Assembly (NCBI GenBank): GCA_030704615.1
Contig: CM060732.1
Coordinates: 31,785,053-31,849,052, forward strand
Direction of reading: 5' to 3'
DNA length: 64,000 bases
DNA from: Takakia lepidozioides
Taxonomy: Eukaryota > Streptophyta > Takakiopsida > Takakiales > Takakiaceae
Shown here: in pieces, positions 34,331 through 45,513 of the stretch
How the letters are laid out: each line of letters opens with the position of its first letter
Position numbering within the stretch: position 1 is the stretch's first letter
Notes under the pieces: generated by a model
Told to the model about the DNA's origin: nothing
What the model saw: only the letters and a program-made list of their open reading frames with translations
Databases searched by the model: none
Translations under genes and position numbers: made by a program

Positions 34331-35504
34331 GTTACATTTTGGACCTATCGAACCGGATACACCTATCTATTCTGTAACGTTTTACATACTTTAATCTATC
34401 TGTATATACATTTGTTACACTTCAATTCGACGCGATATGTGTGTAGACTCGCATTTTATTCAGAATATGATACACAAATGGATTAGGCAAGGTTGCACTA
34501 AGACCATAGAGTCAATGGACGGTATCCCCGACCATTGGACCACAATGTATACTTCTAATTTGAACATCAGTTTGCCCAATTTTGTCCATCATCCCTAGTA
34601 AAAAAACTAAAATGAATGAAATTTATGTTCTCATTTGAAAATGAAAGAACAGCCAAAAGTTGGACTCGTATAATCAACAGCCGGGAATTGACTTATCATA
34701 CTTGGTTATCTGCCTATGATGTGAATGGTCACCTTTTTCCCCCTCGTCTCAATCGGCCACCCATTCAGACTTACCTCGGCCACCCACTCGGACTTACCTC
34801 ACATATCTAGCCTCCATGTGTCCCCGCCTCCCCCCCCCCCTTAGGACCCACCATGCGTTAGGTCATCCCCTCGATGGCTCACAACCATTTTCGGGCGAGT
34901 AGTACACAGGTGAGACCCATGTATGTAGGTGAGACCCATGTATGTATACTGGTATATCCAACCCCAACCACCCAGCCCCCTACTTGCTTTTGACCAGCCC
35001 CAGACCTTACCTAGGCGGATTTGCCTCTATGGGCAGTCCCAAGACTTGCAAAGTCTGGTTAGGGCTAGTTTTAGAGTGGATATTAACTATTTTAACGTCC
35101 GCCGGTTCCGGGTATTATCAACATGACAAACAGTAGATCCGGGTTAGAGGTGTGAACAAGCCAGCACGGGCTAGTGATGTCTAGTGATCAACAGGGCACG
35201 AGGTACTTGAGCCCTTGTTTCACTGACAACGATTTTCAATTGAGTGAGGATTTAGGGGTTTGTTGGTGGTGGTGGATTGGCCAATTTAGGTATTGCAAAA
35301 CTTTTTTCAAAAGAAAAATAACATCATTGAAGGAAATCAAGAACTCATTGAGAGTTTTCTATTTTTTGACACAAATTTTTGAGATAGACTCTATGCATAC
35401 ACCTGATATGATTAGTTTGATTCACTTATCTATGTATTTATGGCTTATGTTTAAAGCTTTGATGTAGACAGTGCAATAATTATTTAATTTAAGCGAGATA
35501 TATG
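34331..35504. other. intergenic DNA with two small tandem repeats
   Basis: A 23-bp unit (CGGCCACCCATTCAGACTTA plus CCT) occurs twice at 34754-34799, and a 19-bp unit AGGTGAGACCCATGTATGT twice, exactly, at 34908-34945. A 97-codon plus-strand frame at 35174-35467 is unrecognised. Confidence 0.6.
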
Positions 35505-35872
35505 TTTTTTTTTTTTTTTTTTTTTTTTTGGATCAAAAGGGATTGTAGCCCTGATTATTTTTATTATATTTTTGGTTGGCCAAAAGGCCATTACAATTTA
35601 TTTGGGATTATTCGGGGAAAAAAATTAAAACCCCTAATTTCGCCATAAGGCACACACACCGTGATCAGTGAAATTAGAACCCGTACCCTCATTGAGGTAA
35701 ACTTGAGCCAAAGCAGCCCCGAACTTGGCCCCTCGAAGAAAGAAGTGTGAACCATGGTAACCAGAAACGAGAACCGTAGGTTCTATGTTACTACCCCGGA
35801 GGAAGAAGCAGAAACCGGAAGTCCACACATGAATGCAAAGAGTAGTGGCACCAGAGTGAGTTAGTGCACTGC

Positions 35873-36109
35873 CTAGGAATTGTTAATGCAATTACACCTG
35901 CCTAAACTAGGGCAGTTAACCTTAATATGTCCCATTTGTCCACAACTGAAGCACGCTGATGATGAGCAGTCTTCAATGAGGTGGATAGTGTAGTAGTTAC
36001 CTTTGTCGTCTATAGGGAGTATGACATATTCTGGGAGGATGTCTTCATTTGGCATAGTAAGGACCATTTTTATAGAACCTGTCTCATGAAGCCTGGATGC
36101 TATGGTCAC
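35873..36109 (-). pseudogene. LINE ORF1, CCHC zinc-knuckle part
   Basis: A 78-codon frame with ILPEYVILPIDDKGNYYTIH, then CFSCGQMGHIKVNC (C-x2-C-x4-H-x4-C), a nucleic-acid-binding knuckle. It is the continuation of the ORF1 frame at 36227-36760 after a frame change. After NCPSLGRC it stops, and the 3' UTR begins. Confidence 0.65.
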
Positions 36110-36226
36110 TCATTTCCACGCCGGATCTTGCCTCAGGTATTCTGTGTCCATCTTTGGGTCAAATACTGCTAAACAGCCTAGATAGAAACCAAAGAGCTTG
36201 GCAATGTCCGGCAGGTTAACAAGGTA

Positions 36227-36760
36227 CTAGTCAGGAATAAATGGCAATGAAACAATTCTTGGTCCCCAGAGTTTCCCATTCCTATTGTCCAAGTTGGAAT
36301 TCCATGGGAAAATATTGACATTAAATCCCTTTGTATGAAGGTTGAATCTGAGTGCTTGAGTTGCTGCTTGTTTTGTCTCAAATACGATGGAGTAAAACCC
36401 CCGCCCTTTGGAGTGGCAGAATTGTTGCTTAAGCTCTCCTGTACCTCCCAGGTATCTTGTCGCCCAGTCCCTGACGTGTGCTCTGTCCACCTTCTTGCCT
36501 GGAAAATGCGGTAAAATACCATGCTCCTCCATTTTTCCCACCCTCTTGGAAAGATTTGGAAGGTCAATGTCCGCCAGTGGGAAGTCCTTGTTCATAGCTA
36601 CCTGTTTGGTAGCTGTCTCCTCAACGTAGTCTTCAACTGGTGGAGATAGAAGAAGGACTCCCAACAATGCAGGATCTAGCCTAGGCATTTTTAGAAGGGG
36701 CAGGGGAGGGGATGGAGTGTCGACATAAGAGGATGAAGGCCTGGGGGATGGGTGTCTCAC
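36227..36760 (-). pseudogene. LINE ORF1, gag-like domain
   Basis: This 177-codon frame begins Pro/Ser-rich, then carries the RNA-binding-type block with VDRAHVRDWATRYL, GRGFYSIVFETKQAA and FNVNIFPWNSNLD. In plant L1 elements ORF1 binds element RNA and forms the ribonucleoprotein particle. A stop ends the frame before the CCHC knuckle, which continues in a different frame at 36109-35873. The gene is therefore frameshifted. Confidence 0.6.
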
Positions 36761-36770
36761 TACTCCAGCC

Positions 36771-38547
36771 CCTCCAGCATACCCCGATAGCGTTGATGAG
36801 CCAGAAAGAACCCCGTACTCGATGAGGGAGCGAAGCTCCTGTGCTGCAACTGTGCAGGGGCGGAGGGGTGACGAATCTCTACACTACCCTTTGATCTAGG
36901 ACCGATGTATCCGCTGGACCCATAATGCAGAGGAAAGGAGATGAGCCTACTGAAAGCAAAACATCAACAAATAGGAGAGAAAAAAGCAAAACAAAAGCGC
37001 AAGGAGGCGAGGAACCAGTATGCAGAAAATTTAGCTGAGAAAGGAAAGAGAGGGAGAGAGTGGGGACAAACGTCAGAAAACCATGAGGTAAGAGTGGCGG
37101 CAAACGAGCTGGCCAGACTATTAATTAGCCGTCATTCCTAGGAGAGGAATGGGTAAGGGCGCCGCCTGCCCGAGACTGGGATCAAAGGAGGAAGGATGAA
37201 GAGTTCACAGAAAAGAGAGAAATCATGATGTTTGGTTTGTTTTGTCACGTTGAGATGTCCCAAACCGCGAGACCCCATCCCTGGTGCTTGGTACCGTTGG
37301 AAGCCCTCGACGAGGAGGGGTGCACGGGCTTGGTCTCACGATTTTTGGACCCACGGTGTGGGAGATGTGGAATTCCAAGTACTTTTGGTCGCTGGAAATT
37401 CACAAAAAATAGCAAAAATGGCAAAGTGGGCATTCTTGGGACAATGGTTGAAGCCTCGACGGGAGAGATATCAAGGGAAAGGTCTCCGGTTCAAATCTGG
37501 TCGTTGGCTCTCTAGAAAAACAATTGATTAGATAGGGGACATAGATGACACTGGACACTTGGGCCAACGGCACAGGCTACCCTAGTTTGTAATTAAGATG
37601 GAGCCATTATGCAACCAACCAAACGTCTCGATTCATATATTGATTAGAAAGCTAGCGCTGACGGCCCCAAATTTATTGGAATAAATTTTATAAATACTCA
37701 CTCAAAGTATAAAATCGGGACGGTGAGTGTAGTAAATATCATTTAGGATGAAAAAAAACCACTGTATTTTATGTTTTTTTAGAAAGGGGTCATCATTTTT
37801 TAAATGATAATTATATTATTCAGATTATTATTAATGAATGATGATATACTACAAGTGACTACAGATCAATGTTTTTTTCTTTTTCCACTTTTCTGAAATC
37901 GCCGCCACAAGGGTCACTTGTAAATTCTACCCAATCCTATGTTGAGAGTAACAAGGTGACATGATTATAAAAGTGGCTATATAATAGGTGTCACATTTTA
38001 ACAGGTCCACGTAGGAAAAGTCTGGCTCCTAATATTTAACCATTGGCACTTTCTGGCAAATTTTTGTATTTTTACTCCCATAATTCCTTTGTAAAAATAG
38101 CTGACCCATTTTTCAGGTCGAAAACTGATGATTTTTTGCCAAATTGAAAAACACTGCTACAAATAGTTTCAAAACAATAAATATTGGTTTATGATTCAAT
38201 AGTCCCATATATAATGTATTTTTTGTTTTTATGTAAGATATTTATCCAAATATGATAAAGATTTGAATCTTACTAGATAATACTAAGTAGATAATTCATG
38301 AATTGAATTAAAATTTCATGTGATAGATATTCATGAATTGTTTTGTGGATGAAAAAAATTGATCTCAATAATTGACATGCAAAGATTGTATGAAGTAAAC
38401 TTCTTAAAAAATAGAAAAAATAAAGGCGTTGGCCATCTACTTTATGTAAACTATACACTTAAAAAATAATCGTGAAATCTAGAAATGGAATATTTTTTAT
38501 TCTTCACCTCAATACAAAATAATGGTAATAAATCAAATGCAAGGTAC
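36771..38547. other. intergenic DNA, possible LINE 5' leader
   Basis: 36771-37140 may be the 5' leader of the L1 remnant. At 37225-37531 two overlapping frames on the same strand are open for about 97 codons each, without a recognised domain. From 37600 to 38547 the DNA is AT-rich and empty. Confidence 0.35.
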
Positions 38548-38549
38548 TA

Positions 38550-38574
38550 CCGTACTTACCTAGCTTATTAGGCA
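38550..38574 (+). repeat. terminal inverted repeat, left
   Basis: Begins CCGTACTTACCTAGC and ends TTAGGCA. It is the exact reverse complement of 41239-41263. TA precedes it at 38548-38549. Confidence 0.9.
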
Positions 38575-38844
38575 ATAATTAATTCAAAATCAGGCGCCTA
38601 ACTAAATTTAGAACATTTTTGGAAAATGTACCTAAAACTTGGAAAAACCTCCTGAGAAGTGCCTAATTGCTCGAAAATTATGAAAAAATACCAAAATGTA
38701 CAAATATGTGGAAAAAATGCCTGAATTATATTATTTAAAGTCCCAAAAATTGGCAAAAATACCTACAATTTAAAAAAATTCATGTCCACACAACTTCCAA
38801 AGGGCCCTGCATTGATGCAACTACATCTTCATAAGTCTCATCAC

Positions 38845-40545
38845 CTATCTCATGTGAATCTTCTGATTCTGAGAGAAGGTTAAGGTCAGGAACATCATCA
38901 TCCTCGATATGCATGTTTGCAAGACTTCGGCTCGGCTCATGCTCTCAATGACACTTCCATCAAAATAGACATCAGGAACATCCTCCATGGCAAGATCTCC
39001 TTCCAATTGGGTGTTTGGGTTTGAAAACAAAGAAGATATAAAATTGGCACTCATTGTCTCACCTTGAAGGCATTCACGCATAATTGACAACTCTGTCTTC
39101 AACAATATTTGATATGTAGGCACACCAGCCCTTATGTATTCTTGAATCTCTCTTGCAGACCAATTCTTGAATCGAGCTGAAAATGCACACTTGAGTGGTC
39201 TCTGCAATATAACATCAGCAGGCTGCAACTTTGCTGTGCAATTTGCAAGAATGTATAAAAGACAAATATATATGAGGATGATTCTCCTTCATGTTTGCCC
39301 TGAATTCTTCAGACCGATGGACGCTCCAACAATCAATTAACTAGATCATTTTCTGGTCACTAGGCAACTGCAACCAGGTCCTCTCAGAGTGTAAATAAGG
39401 TAATATAATACTCTCCACAAATTGTTGGCAAGTGCTCAGGTTGGACCAATGGTTATGGGAGATAGTCAAATGAAAACCATGTTTTGCAATACGACATGCC
39501 AACGTACGCAAGCAGTTATAGCTCTATTGTCCTCCACTCCAATCTATGCCACATCTTTTTTACCCCGCCTTTCCCATGTTCTCTCCCCTGCCATTGGTAC
39601 CAAATAAATACTTGTCTGGTCCGTGTTCACAATGAGACTCAGTGGGATGTTATATATCTTGACCAAATAGGCAATCCGATGAGCCATAGTGGTGCCTTAG
39701 GCCTCCCAATCATTTGGAGACTTCCCATGCATTGTTGGTGATCGTTTGTAACTCCAATTTAGTGAGTCATGCATGAACCTTCTAGTCCAATCCAAGCTGA
39801 CGCAAAATTGCCTCTGCAAAACATGAGGCACCTTCTCCCTCAAATAACCCAATATAATAGACTGCACAATGCTTGTATGAAATGATTGACCAGCGGCCTA
39901 CATAGAAAATAATAGATTGACCAAGTCTCGTACAATTATTGGATCCAAATTTGCTAAGGCCAAATTTGAAATGGGCCACTTAGAACCCCATAAATGATTC
40001 CTACCAATCATTGCCGGCACATGTGGCTTCAACTCTATTGTGCTTGTGAACCAATTTGCAAGAGTCCTTCTTGTCAAATTGTCATAAGGACTTGTAGGCT
40101 CTCCATGGACCCTGTAGGCACGTCGGAGATGATTCATTGCATCAACAAAAATTTTGTGCTACTTCATTGCAGCTGTGGCCATGTCTCTGAGCTAAACCAA
40201 TTGGTATAAGTTCCTCTTGTTTTGTGCTTCCGACTTGGCCCTGATGTAGATCCCTGAGTGGGTTCAAGGAGAAGTTCAGGTGGGAGCTTCTTTTTCAAGT
40301 CCAGACTGAGATGACAATGGACAAGCGAATGGTACCTGCTGAGTCGATACTCTAAATATGCGAGGGCGTCCTACTCTTCGCTTTGTAGGCTCCGTAGTCA
40401 ACCCTTTCCTATCCATTGGGCCTAACTGTTCACCTTGTTTCCGAACCTCCTTTAGATGCTGGTCTTTGTTGACCTTAGAGAACATGGTTAATAAATTGGA
40501 TTGTGGCATGGTGTTGGCACCTGCATTGTGCACAACAATTAACAA
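38845..40545 (-). pseudogene. DDE-type transposase (DDE_1, pogo/Tigger-like), frameshifted
   Basis: In order on the minus strand: an AT-hook-like RRVGRPRI (about 40360), then SPYDNLTRRTLANWFTST (40137-39898 frame). Next is NTDQTSIYLVP with the first catalytic Asp at 39619-39621, then LIDCWSVHRSEEFR with the second Asp at 39332-39334. The last block is KLQPADVILQRPLKCAF (about 39230-39180), the usual C-terminal signature. At least two nonsense codons are in frame (TAG 39341-39343 directly before LIDCW; another after KKDVA near 39560), and frames shift several times. The third acidic catalytic residue cannot be placed. The enzyme would cut and rejoin the TIRs at 38550 and 41263. Confidence 0.75.
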
Positions 40546-41238
40546 TGATCAAAGTCTAAGAATATCAAGTTGAAGATGCATTCAGAGTTTGAGAGAGGGT
40601 CCAATTGATACGTAAAAGCCCTTCATAAATATGTAATCAAAATGCAATCATTACTTTTGAAATTCAGTGTGTGGGTCACTGTAATAAGCACTAGGTGGGT
40701 CCTTTTGTACTTTCAAATTTGTGGGTAATCATCTCAAGTGCTTTTAGTGTTCACAATGCCATATGCTTAGAGCAAGAGTTCCAGTACCTTCTAAACAATA
40801 TGATAGTACCTCTTAGTCTGAGGCGCCCTCCTGGTACGTCCTAGTCTGACGATATATGCAGCCTCGAGCTTCCAACTGCGGCTGCTACCGTATCTCCAAC
40901 GCCCTGCCACTTCCTGCGCCTCCAACTTGCCCAAGCTAGGTAAAAGTACGGTATGCAGAGACACTAACCAAAAAACCAGTTGGAAAGGTATAGGGTTTAG
41001 GTAGTTACCATGCATGTAGGTACGTACAGCCTTCACTGCAGCCATTCTTTTATCACATATCAAACATTATGTGTTTTTTTTAATAAAATAAGGGAGGTAA
41101 AAAACAATTGTGCATCATTATCCAAGGTCGACTGAAATACATGCTTAGTATTAGAAAATTACCTAGTTGAGGTGCCTAAATAATAAAAACAAATATGACT
41201 AATAATATTCTATTTTTATTAACTACTAGGCGCGGAAG

Positions 41239-41263
41239 TGCCTAATAAGCTAGGTAAGTACGG
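41239..41263 (-). repeat. terminal inverted repeat, right
   Basis: Begins TGCCTAATAAGC and ends AAGTACGG. It is the exact reverse complement of the left repeat. TA follows at 41264-41265. Confidence 0.9.
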
Positions 41264-41289
41264 TAATGTGACAAGATAAAATTGAATGT

Positions 41290-41530
41290 GATGGAACTGG
41301 TTATATGAGGGATATATCTGAAAAAAACTGAATATAATCACACTCAATGTGATAATCAGTGAAGAGAACTGAATATAATAGAACTATAGGAATAAAACAA
41401 CTGAATGGAACTAAATATAATAGAACTGAAAGAATAAAATCAAGAAAGAAAACATAACATAATAGAATTGAAGGAATAAATGTGAAGGGAACTGAACATA
41501 ATGAAATTATAGCACTCACCAAGTAATAAT
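41290..41530. repeat. degenerate A-rich tandem repeat
   Basis: Recurring GGAACTGAATATAATAGAAC-like units, roughly every 45-55 bp, at about 41290-41520. No coding sense. It directly follows the transposon. Confidence 0.5.
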
Positions 41531-43074
41531 AGGCAGCTGAAAATCTATAGTCTACTGCAAATGGGAGAAATAATATCTTGAAAAGAAGGTATAGAAGGAG
41601 AAAACAATCTATGCGTGGTGTCTCTCTTTACGGAGGATCAGCCAAAAAAATTCACGACCTGCCCTCCTAGATGACTGGCGGGCTTCTATAAGAACAAGCC
41701 CTTCATATCCGTCCGTCAAGGGGAAAATGAGTACAAATTATACATATCCGCTGGACAAGGAGAAATCTTTGTTTCCTCATAAGCCCGGCCCAACGGGCTT
41801 TTAACCCCTAAAAGACCACACTACACATTTTGGGCACCAATCAATCTGCTCTAGGGTCCTTACACCAAATCGAGCCCCACAATAGGTTGTCTGCAGTTTG
41901 GAGTTAGGCACAAATATGTTTTTCTTGACCTGCCTGTGTGATCTATTGGCTATTTATGGCTATCTATTTTGAACCTCCCATTAAATGGCAATGTGGCAAT
42001 TGGTGTTTACTAGTTTATGATCTTGCAATGGCTTTTTCCATAATATTAAGTTAATGCTGGTCCAATCCTGCCACAAAAAGCACGGATACCCAAATCAGGT
42101 CACTGTTTACATTTGATTAGAGGCTTTAGCCAAAGAATTTGTATTTTGGCTACTTTTTGTTTTAGAAAAGTTCAATAGGGAGAGAGAGAGAGAGAGAGAA
42201 GACTCCGGCCGAAGCCGGCGTAATTAAGAGCCATTTTGCCTTCCGGCTACGGTCTCCTTTCAGGGGTGGGCCCTATAATAGTTCAATATAGAGAAATGGT
42301 ACAAAAGTTTGGCAGTTGGGCATGGCTTTTTACTTTTAGCAAAGGTGGCTACTAGATGGCAAAATATAAATAGCCAGTGAAATTGTTCATAGCTCACTTA
42401 CCCCAATCCACAAAAGAGGTCCCATCAAATCTACTTCTTTTCAGCTGAAATTTTTAAGATATGATTCACTCAATCTTGCATTGTTGTTTTCACTTTCTGT
42501 TTTCATTCGAAAAACAAATCCTTGATTTGTTTTGCGATACAAACTTTGAGGAAGACAAGCTCCATTAATTTCAGCATTGCCCCAAGATCAAACTTTATAA
42601 TCTCATAGATCCGATGATGAATTCCGTCTTTTGTTTTTACATTGAATTAAGAAGGAAGGTGGGTAGCCAATCCTTAGAGGGTTTGATCTACAAGGCCATT
42701 TTCCAACCAACCCCTAGACCTCCTTTAAGGGTTATTGACAAGTCGAGGCCCGTATGTTGCAGCTACCTACATTGAAAAAATCATGCAATTACCTGTATGG
42801 AGGTCATTTTAAATTTTCTAACCCAAAAAAATTCTTAGTCTTTGACCTAATTGATCTACGCAGGTAATTTGCTTCTATGTTAGTGAGGTGGTGGACCCCA
42901 CCACATGATCAACCTCATTAGGAGGAACAGGTCATCCCTCATGGTATAAGGTCTATAATGTTGTAAGGGTTATTTTCCATGTCAACTAGTTCTCTGTCTA
43001 TGACACCATCCTAAAATGGTTGCGAGTATGGGCTTACCATGGGTCACATCCATTGAATAAGGGCCCCAAGTTTA
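41531..43074. other. intergenic DNA
   Basis: No gene seen apart from the hairpin repeat copy at 42178-42277 and its GA microsatellite. Confidence 0.4.
42178..42277 (-). repeat. GA-tract plus GC-hairpin repeat, copy 2
   Basis: A GA run of about 20 bp, then GACTCCGGCCGAAGCCGGCG (perfect CCGGC-CGAA-GCCGG stem). TAATTAAGAGCCATTTTGCC and TTCCGGCTAC follow, then a CTCCTTTCAGGGG...GGGCCCTATA end. Same block order as copies 1 and 3. Confidence 0.8.
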
Positions 43075-43280
43075 CTTGGGCCCTGTCCGTTAAAGGATGG
43101 TCCATGAATTAAAAAGGAGGGATATAATAGATTTGAAGAAATAACGGATTTGTAAGGGGCTCCAAAATAAGTTGCGTGGGCCTTGTCCATTAGGGGATGG
43201 TCCAAGAATTAGAAAGGGGGGATTTTTAATAAGGCATAGAGGGATTTGAAGAAATAATATGTAATGGGGTCCAAAAAAAG
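43075..43280. repeat. tandem duplication, period about 100 bp
   Basis: TAAAGGATGGTCC at 43091 and TAGGGGATGGTCC at 43191 lie in matching contexts: GTCCGT/GTCCAT before, GATTTGAAGAAATAA and GGGGCTCC/GGGGTCC after. The copies have diverged by substitutions and small indels. Confidence 0.75.
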
Positions 43281-43552
43281 ACGATAGGAAGGCGACATCT
43301 ATTGAAGGAGGATGGTTGACGGATGTGAACCTGTGGGCTGTCTGTGTCGATTGTTCTAGAAAACTACATGCACGGTGACGGGTGGTTGAAACAACGAAGA
43401 AACAGGTTGCATAGAGAATACATATGAAGAATAAGATAAGGTGATAGCGTGATGATCTTCAAGGCGATAGCGCGAAAGAGGAGCTGCGCAGGATGAAGAG
43501 CATATTCAAACAAGGAAACGGAATGAACAGAGGAGGAAGCCTCTCAGATGCA

Positions 43553-43640
43553 AGAGAGAGATAAGACTCCGGCCGAAACCGGCGTAACTAAGAGCCACTT
43601 TGCCTTACGGCTACTGCCCCCTTTCGGGGGTGGGCCCTAT
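43553..43640 (-). repeat. GA-tract plus GC-hairpin repeat, copy 3
   Basis: A short GA run, GACTCCGGCCGAAACCGGCG, TAACTAAGAGCCACTTTGCC, TTACGGCTAC, then the strong hairpin GCCCCCTTTCGGGGGTGGGC and CCTATA. Closest to copy 1 in the middle block and to copy 2 at the end. Confidence 0.8.
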
Positions 43641-43704
43641 AAAGAAAACAAGTGTAAAAGGGACACCGGGTAGCCAGGTAGTAGTGGTGCCTAGGAAATC
43701 TAGA

Positions 43705-43738
43705 GTACCCGAGAGTACCCTAGGGTACTCTCGGGTAC
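43705..43738. repeat. 34-bp perfect palindrome
   Basis: From GTACCCGAGAGTACCC the sequence reads identically on the opposite strand about a centre at 43721/43722. It also contains the internal palindrome CCTAGG. It could extrude as a cruciform or be the head-to-head junction of two element ends. Confidence 0.95.
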
Positions 43739-44788
43739 CGAAGAGGGATTGGATTCGAGTTGTCGCTTATTGGTGATGATAGCTGTGAGGGAATGAAGCG
43801 TCGTGAGGTGTATGGCTTCGAAGCATTTATGGATAGAAGTGATGGGGAGTTTAAAGTTGTTTTGAAGTGCAGAGATGCTGGCATTATGTATACCCCCTCT
43901 GGTGCCAGCAGTGATGACAGTAAGCGGGTCTGTGACCCAGCCCAACCGGCGGATAGCAATGATAAGTGGTGCATATTTTTGGCGTTTTTTTAGGATGGAG
44001 GAGCTTGGAAAGCGGTCATTGCAGTATTTAAATTCTATGAAATGTATGGTAATGGCTCTGGAAGGGGCAGTGGGAGGGGAAGCGTTAATGGGGAGTCCCT
44101 GGACTAGTAGGATATCCGGGCAGAGTCTAGTGGGGCAAGTGCAGGGTGCGTGAGGTCGGCATACATACGGGAGTAGCCATGTTGGTACTGTATGATCAGG
44201 CTCGGTAGGTGCCTTGTGAAGGGATTAAAACATGTCTCGTCTATAGACGGCTTCGGGGCCTAGGCGGTAGGAGTTAGACAATAAAACACAAAGACTTGGA
44301 AGACAGTTACTAAATAGATTGTAAGATACCGTAGGACTTAGAAACGCAAACTCGCCCTGTGAAGAGGAGTACGTGATTTCTCTTTGCCGGTAGGACTTAG
44401 CTAGTGATCATAGCCACCATGTATGACCACGGACCCCATGCACTAACCGCAGTCGGGTAGGCGGTTCAGTGAGCCCAACCTACACCGCAACTTACCACGA
44501 CCCCCCTAGATTAATATGCCATCACCCTGACCGCGCGCGCTCAGGCCTCGTCATCCGGGCCCCTCACCCATGAGGCTCTACAATGGGCGCGCCTCGTCGC
44601 CTCTTCCTCCCCTCCGCCATCACTATCATTATTCTCACTCAACAAAGTTCACCTAATCACCACCACCCCCTTCTCCAACTCCCCCCTAGGTAACGCCACT
44701 AGCTGCCATTGAACCCAACCACCTCCGCTACAGGCGCACCCTGCCCTTCCTCAAATATCTCCGCCACAAATAACCCACTATAACCCTG
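43739..44788. other. intergenic DNA, possible 5' part of the LINE fragment
   Basis: Frames at 43760-44153 are unrecognised. 44240-44420 resembles 60330-60500 (shared AAGACTTGGAAG, CCGTAGG and TTTGC..GTAG blocks). From about 44500 the DNA becomes C-rich, with the composition of the LINE frame that follows. Confidence 0.4.
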
Positions 44789-45513
44789 TTGCTGTTAGTC
44801 CAGAAACCCCCATGCACCTCCATACCCGCAAACTTCCCCACTCGCCTCAATCATCTTTTATCCGGCACCCATGGCATGTCCCTCACCATCTACCCACCCT
44901 CACCACCACATAGTCCTCCCTTCAAATCAACCTATAAGCCAAAACCAAACAAAGATTGGGCCATGGCACCCCCCCGCCCTATCACCATCCACGATATAAC
45001 CTCCACGGATGCCCCCCCGGTACATTTGGGGCCTATCGCCCCCAAATCCCCCCCACTTCATTCACACTATACTGATGGCTCCCACTCCGGCTCAGGAGCC
45101 GGATACGACATCTACCACGCCGCCACTAACAATGGTACCGCCTACCGACTTCCCGGCCCCACAACCATACTACGTGCTGAACTCATGGCTATCTTTGAAG
45201 CTCTTTCCCAACCCACTCCGTTTCCCACGCCATACTATATTTTTACGGATAGTCTCACTTCACTCTTTCTACTTCGTAACCACCTCGCATGTCCTCCTCC
45301 CATCACCACCACCCCGATTGTAACCTTATTACTGCTATTATTAACCTTGCTATCTCCATCAACAAACCCATCCATATTATCAAAGTCCGCTCACACACCG
45401 GTATTAACGGGAACGAGGAGGCTAACCTCCTCGCGCAGCTGGGGGCCTCCAAACCCCCGGTTGAGCCCTCGGCTGACCCCATACATATTTCCCTTCACAC
45501 CCATTCTGGCTGA
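44789..45513 (+). pseudogene. LINE RNase H domain, frameshifted
   Basis: A Pro/Ser-rich linker leads into an RNase H fold: HYTDGSHSGSGAGYDIY (first Asp), TTILRAELMAIFEALS (Glu) and YYIFTDSLTSLFLLRNHL (second Asp). After a frameshift near 45290 comes IHIIKVRSHTGINGNEEANL (His, and Glu in place of the usual last Asp). This is the RNase H that follows reverse transcriptase in I/Tad-like LINEs and degrades template RNA. No polymerase motifs precede it here, so the copy is 5'-truncated. The C-rich codon use matches the minus-strand LINE at 50-54.6 kb, perhaps the same family, in opposite orientation. Confidence 0.75.

Larger units (their letters stand above)
35505..36770 (-). mobile_element. L1-type LINE reduced to ORF1 plus 3' UTR and poly-A
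   Basis: On the minus strand an ORF1-like frame (36760-36227) ends its conserved part with KGRGFYSIVFETKQAATQAL, the pattern of the plant LINE gag-like domain (DUF4283 type). A CCHC knuckle CFSCGQMGHIKVNC follows at about 35910-35953 in another frame. The 3' region then follows directly, with no endonuclease or polymerase. It ends in a poly-A of 25 (T-run 35505-35529). Part of the 3' region (about 35610-35665) resembles the 3' UTR of the L1 at 62.4 kb: a GGGGAAAAAAA-T/A-AAAACCC block, then GCCAT, AAGGC, ACACAC and TCAGTG in the same order. An internal deletion removing ORF2 is inferred. Confidence 0.7.
38548..41265 (-). mobile_element. pogo/Tc1-mariner-like DNA transposon with intact TIRs
   Basis: A 25-bp perfect terminal inverted repeat beginning CCGTACTTACCTAGCTTATT (38550-38574) is mirrored at 41239-41263. 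Both ends are flanked by TA, the target duplication expected for Tc1/mariner-pogo transposons. The interior holds a broken minus-strand DDE transposase (38845-40545). Total length 2.7 kb. A diverged inner copy of the end sequence (AAGCTAGGTAAAAGTACGGT, near 40933-40952) and further GTGCCTAA motifs sit near the right end. The ends look mobilisable in trans; the gene is dead. Confidence 0.85.

Noticed and set aside
37225-37531. Two overlapping 97-codon frames
   Set aside because: Same-strand overlapping frames with no domain; likely chance openness in a GC-richer repeat.
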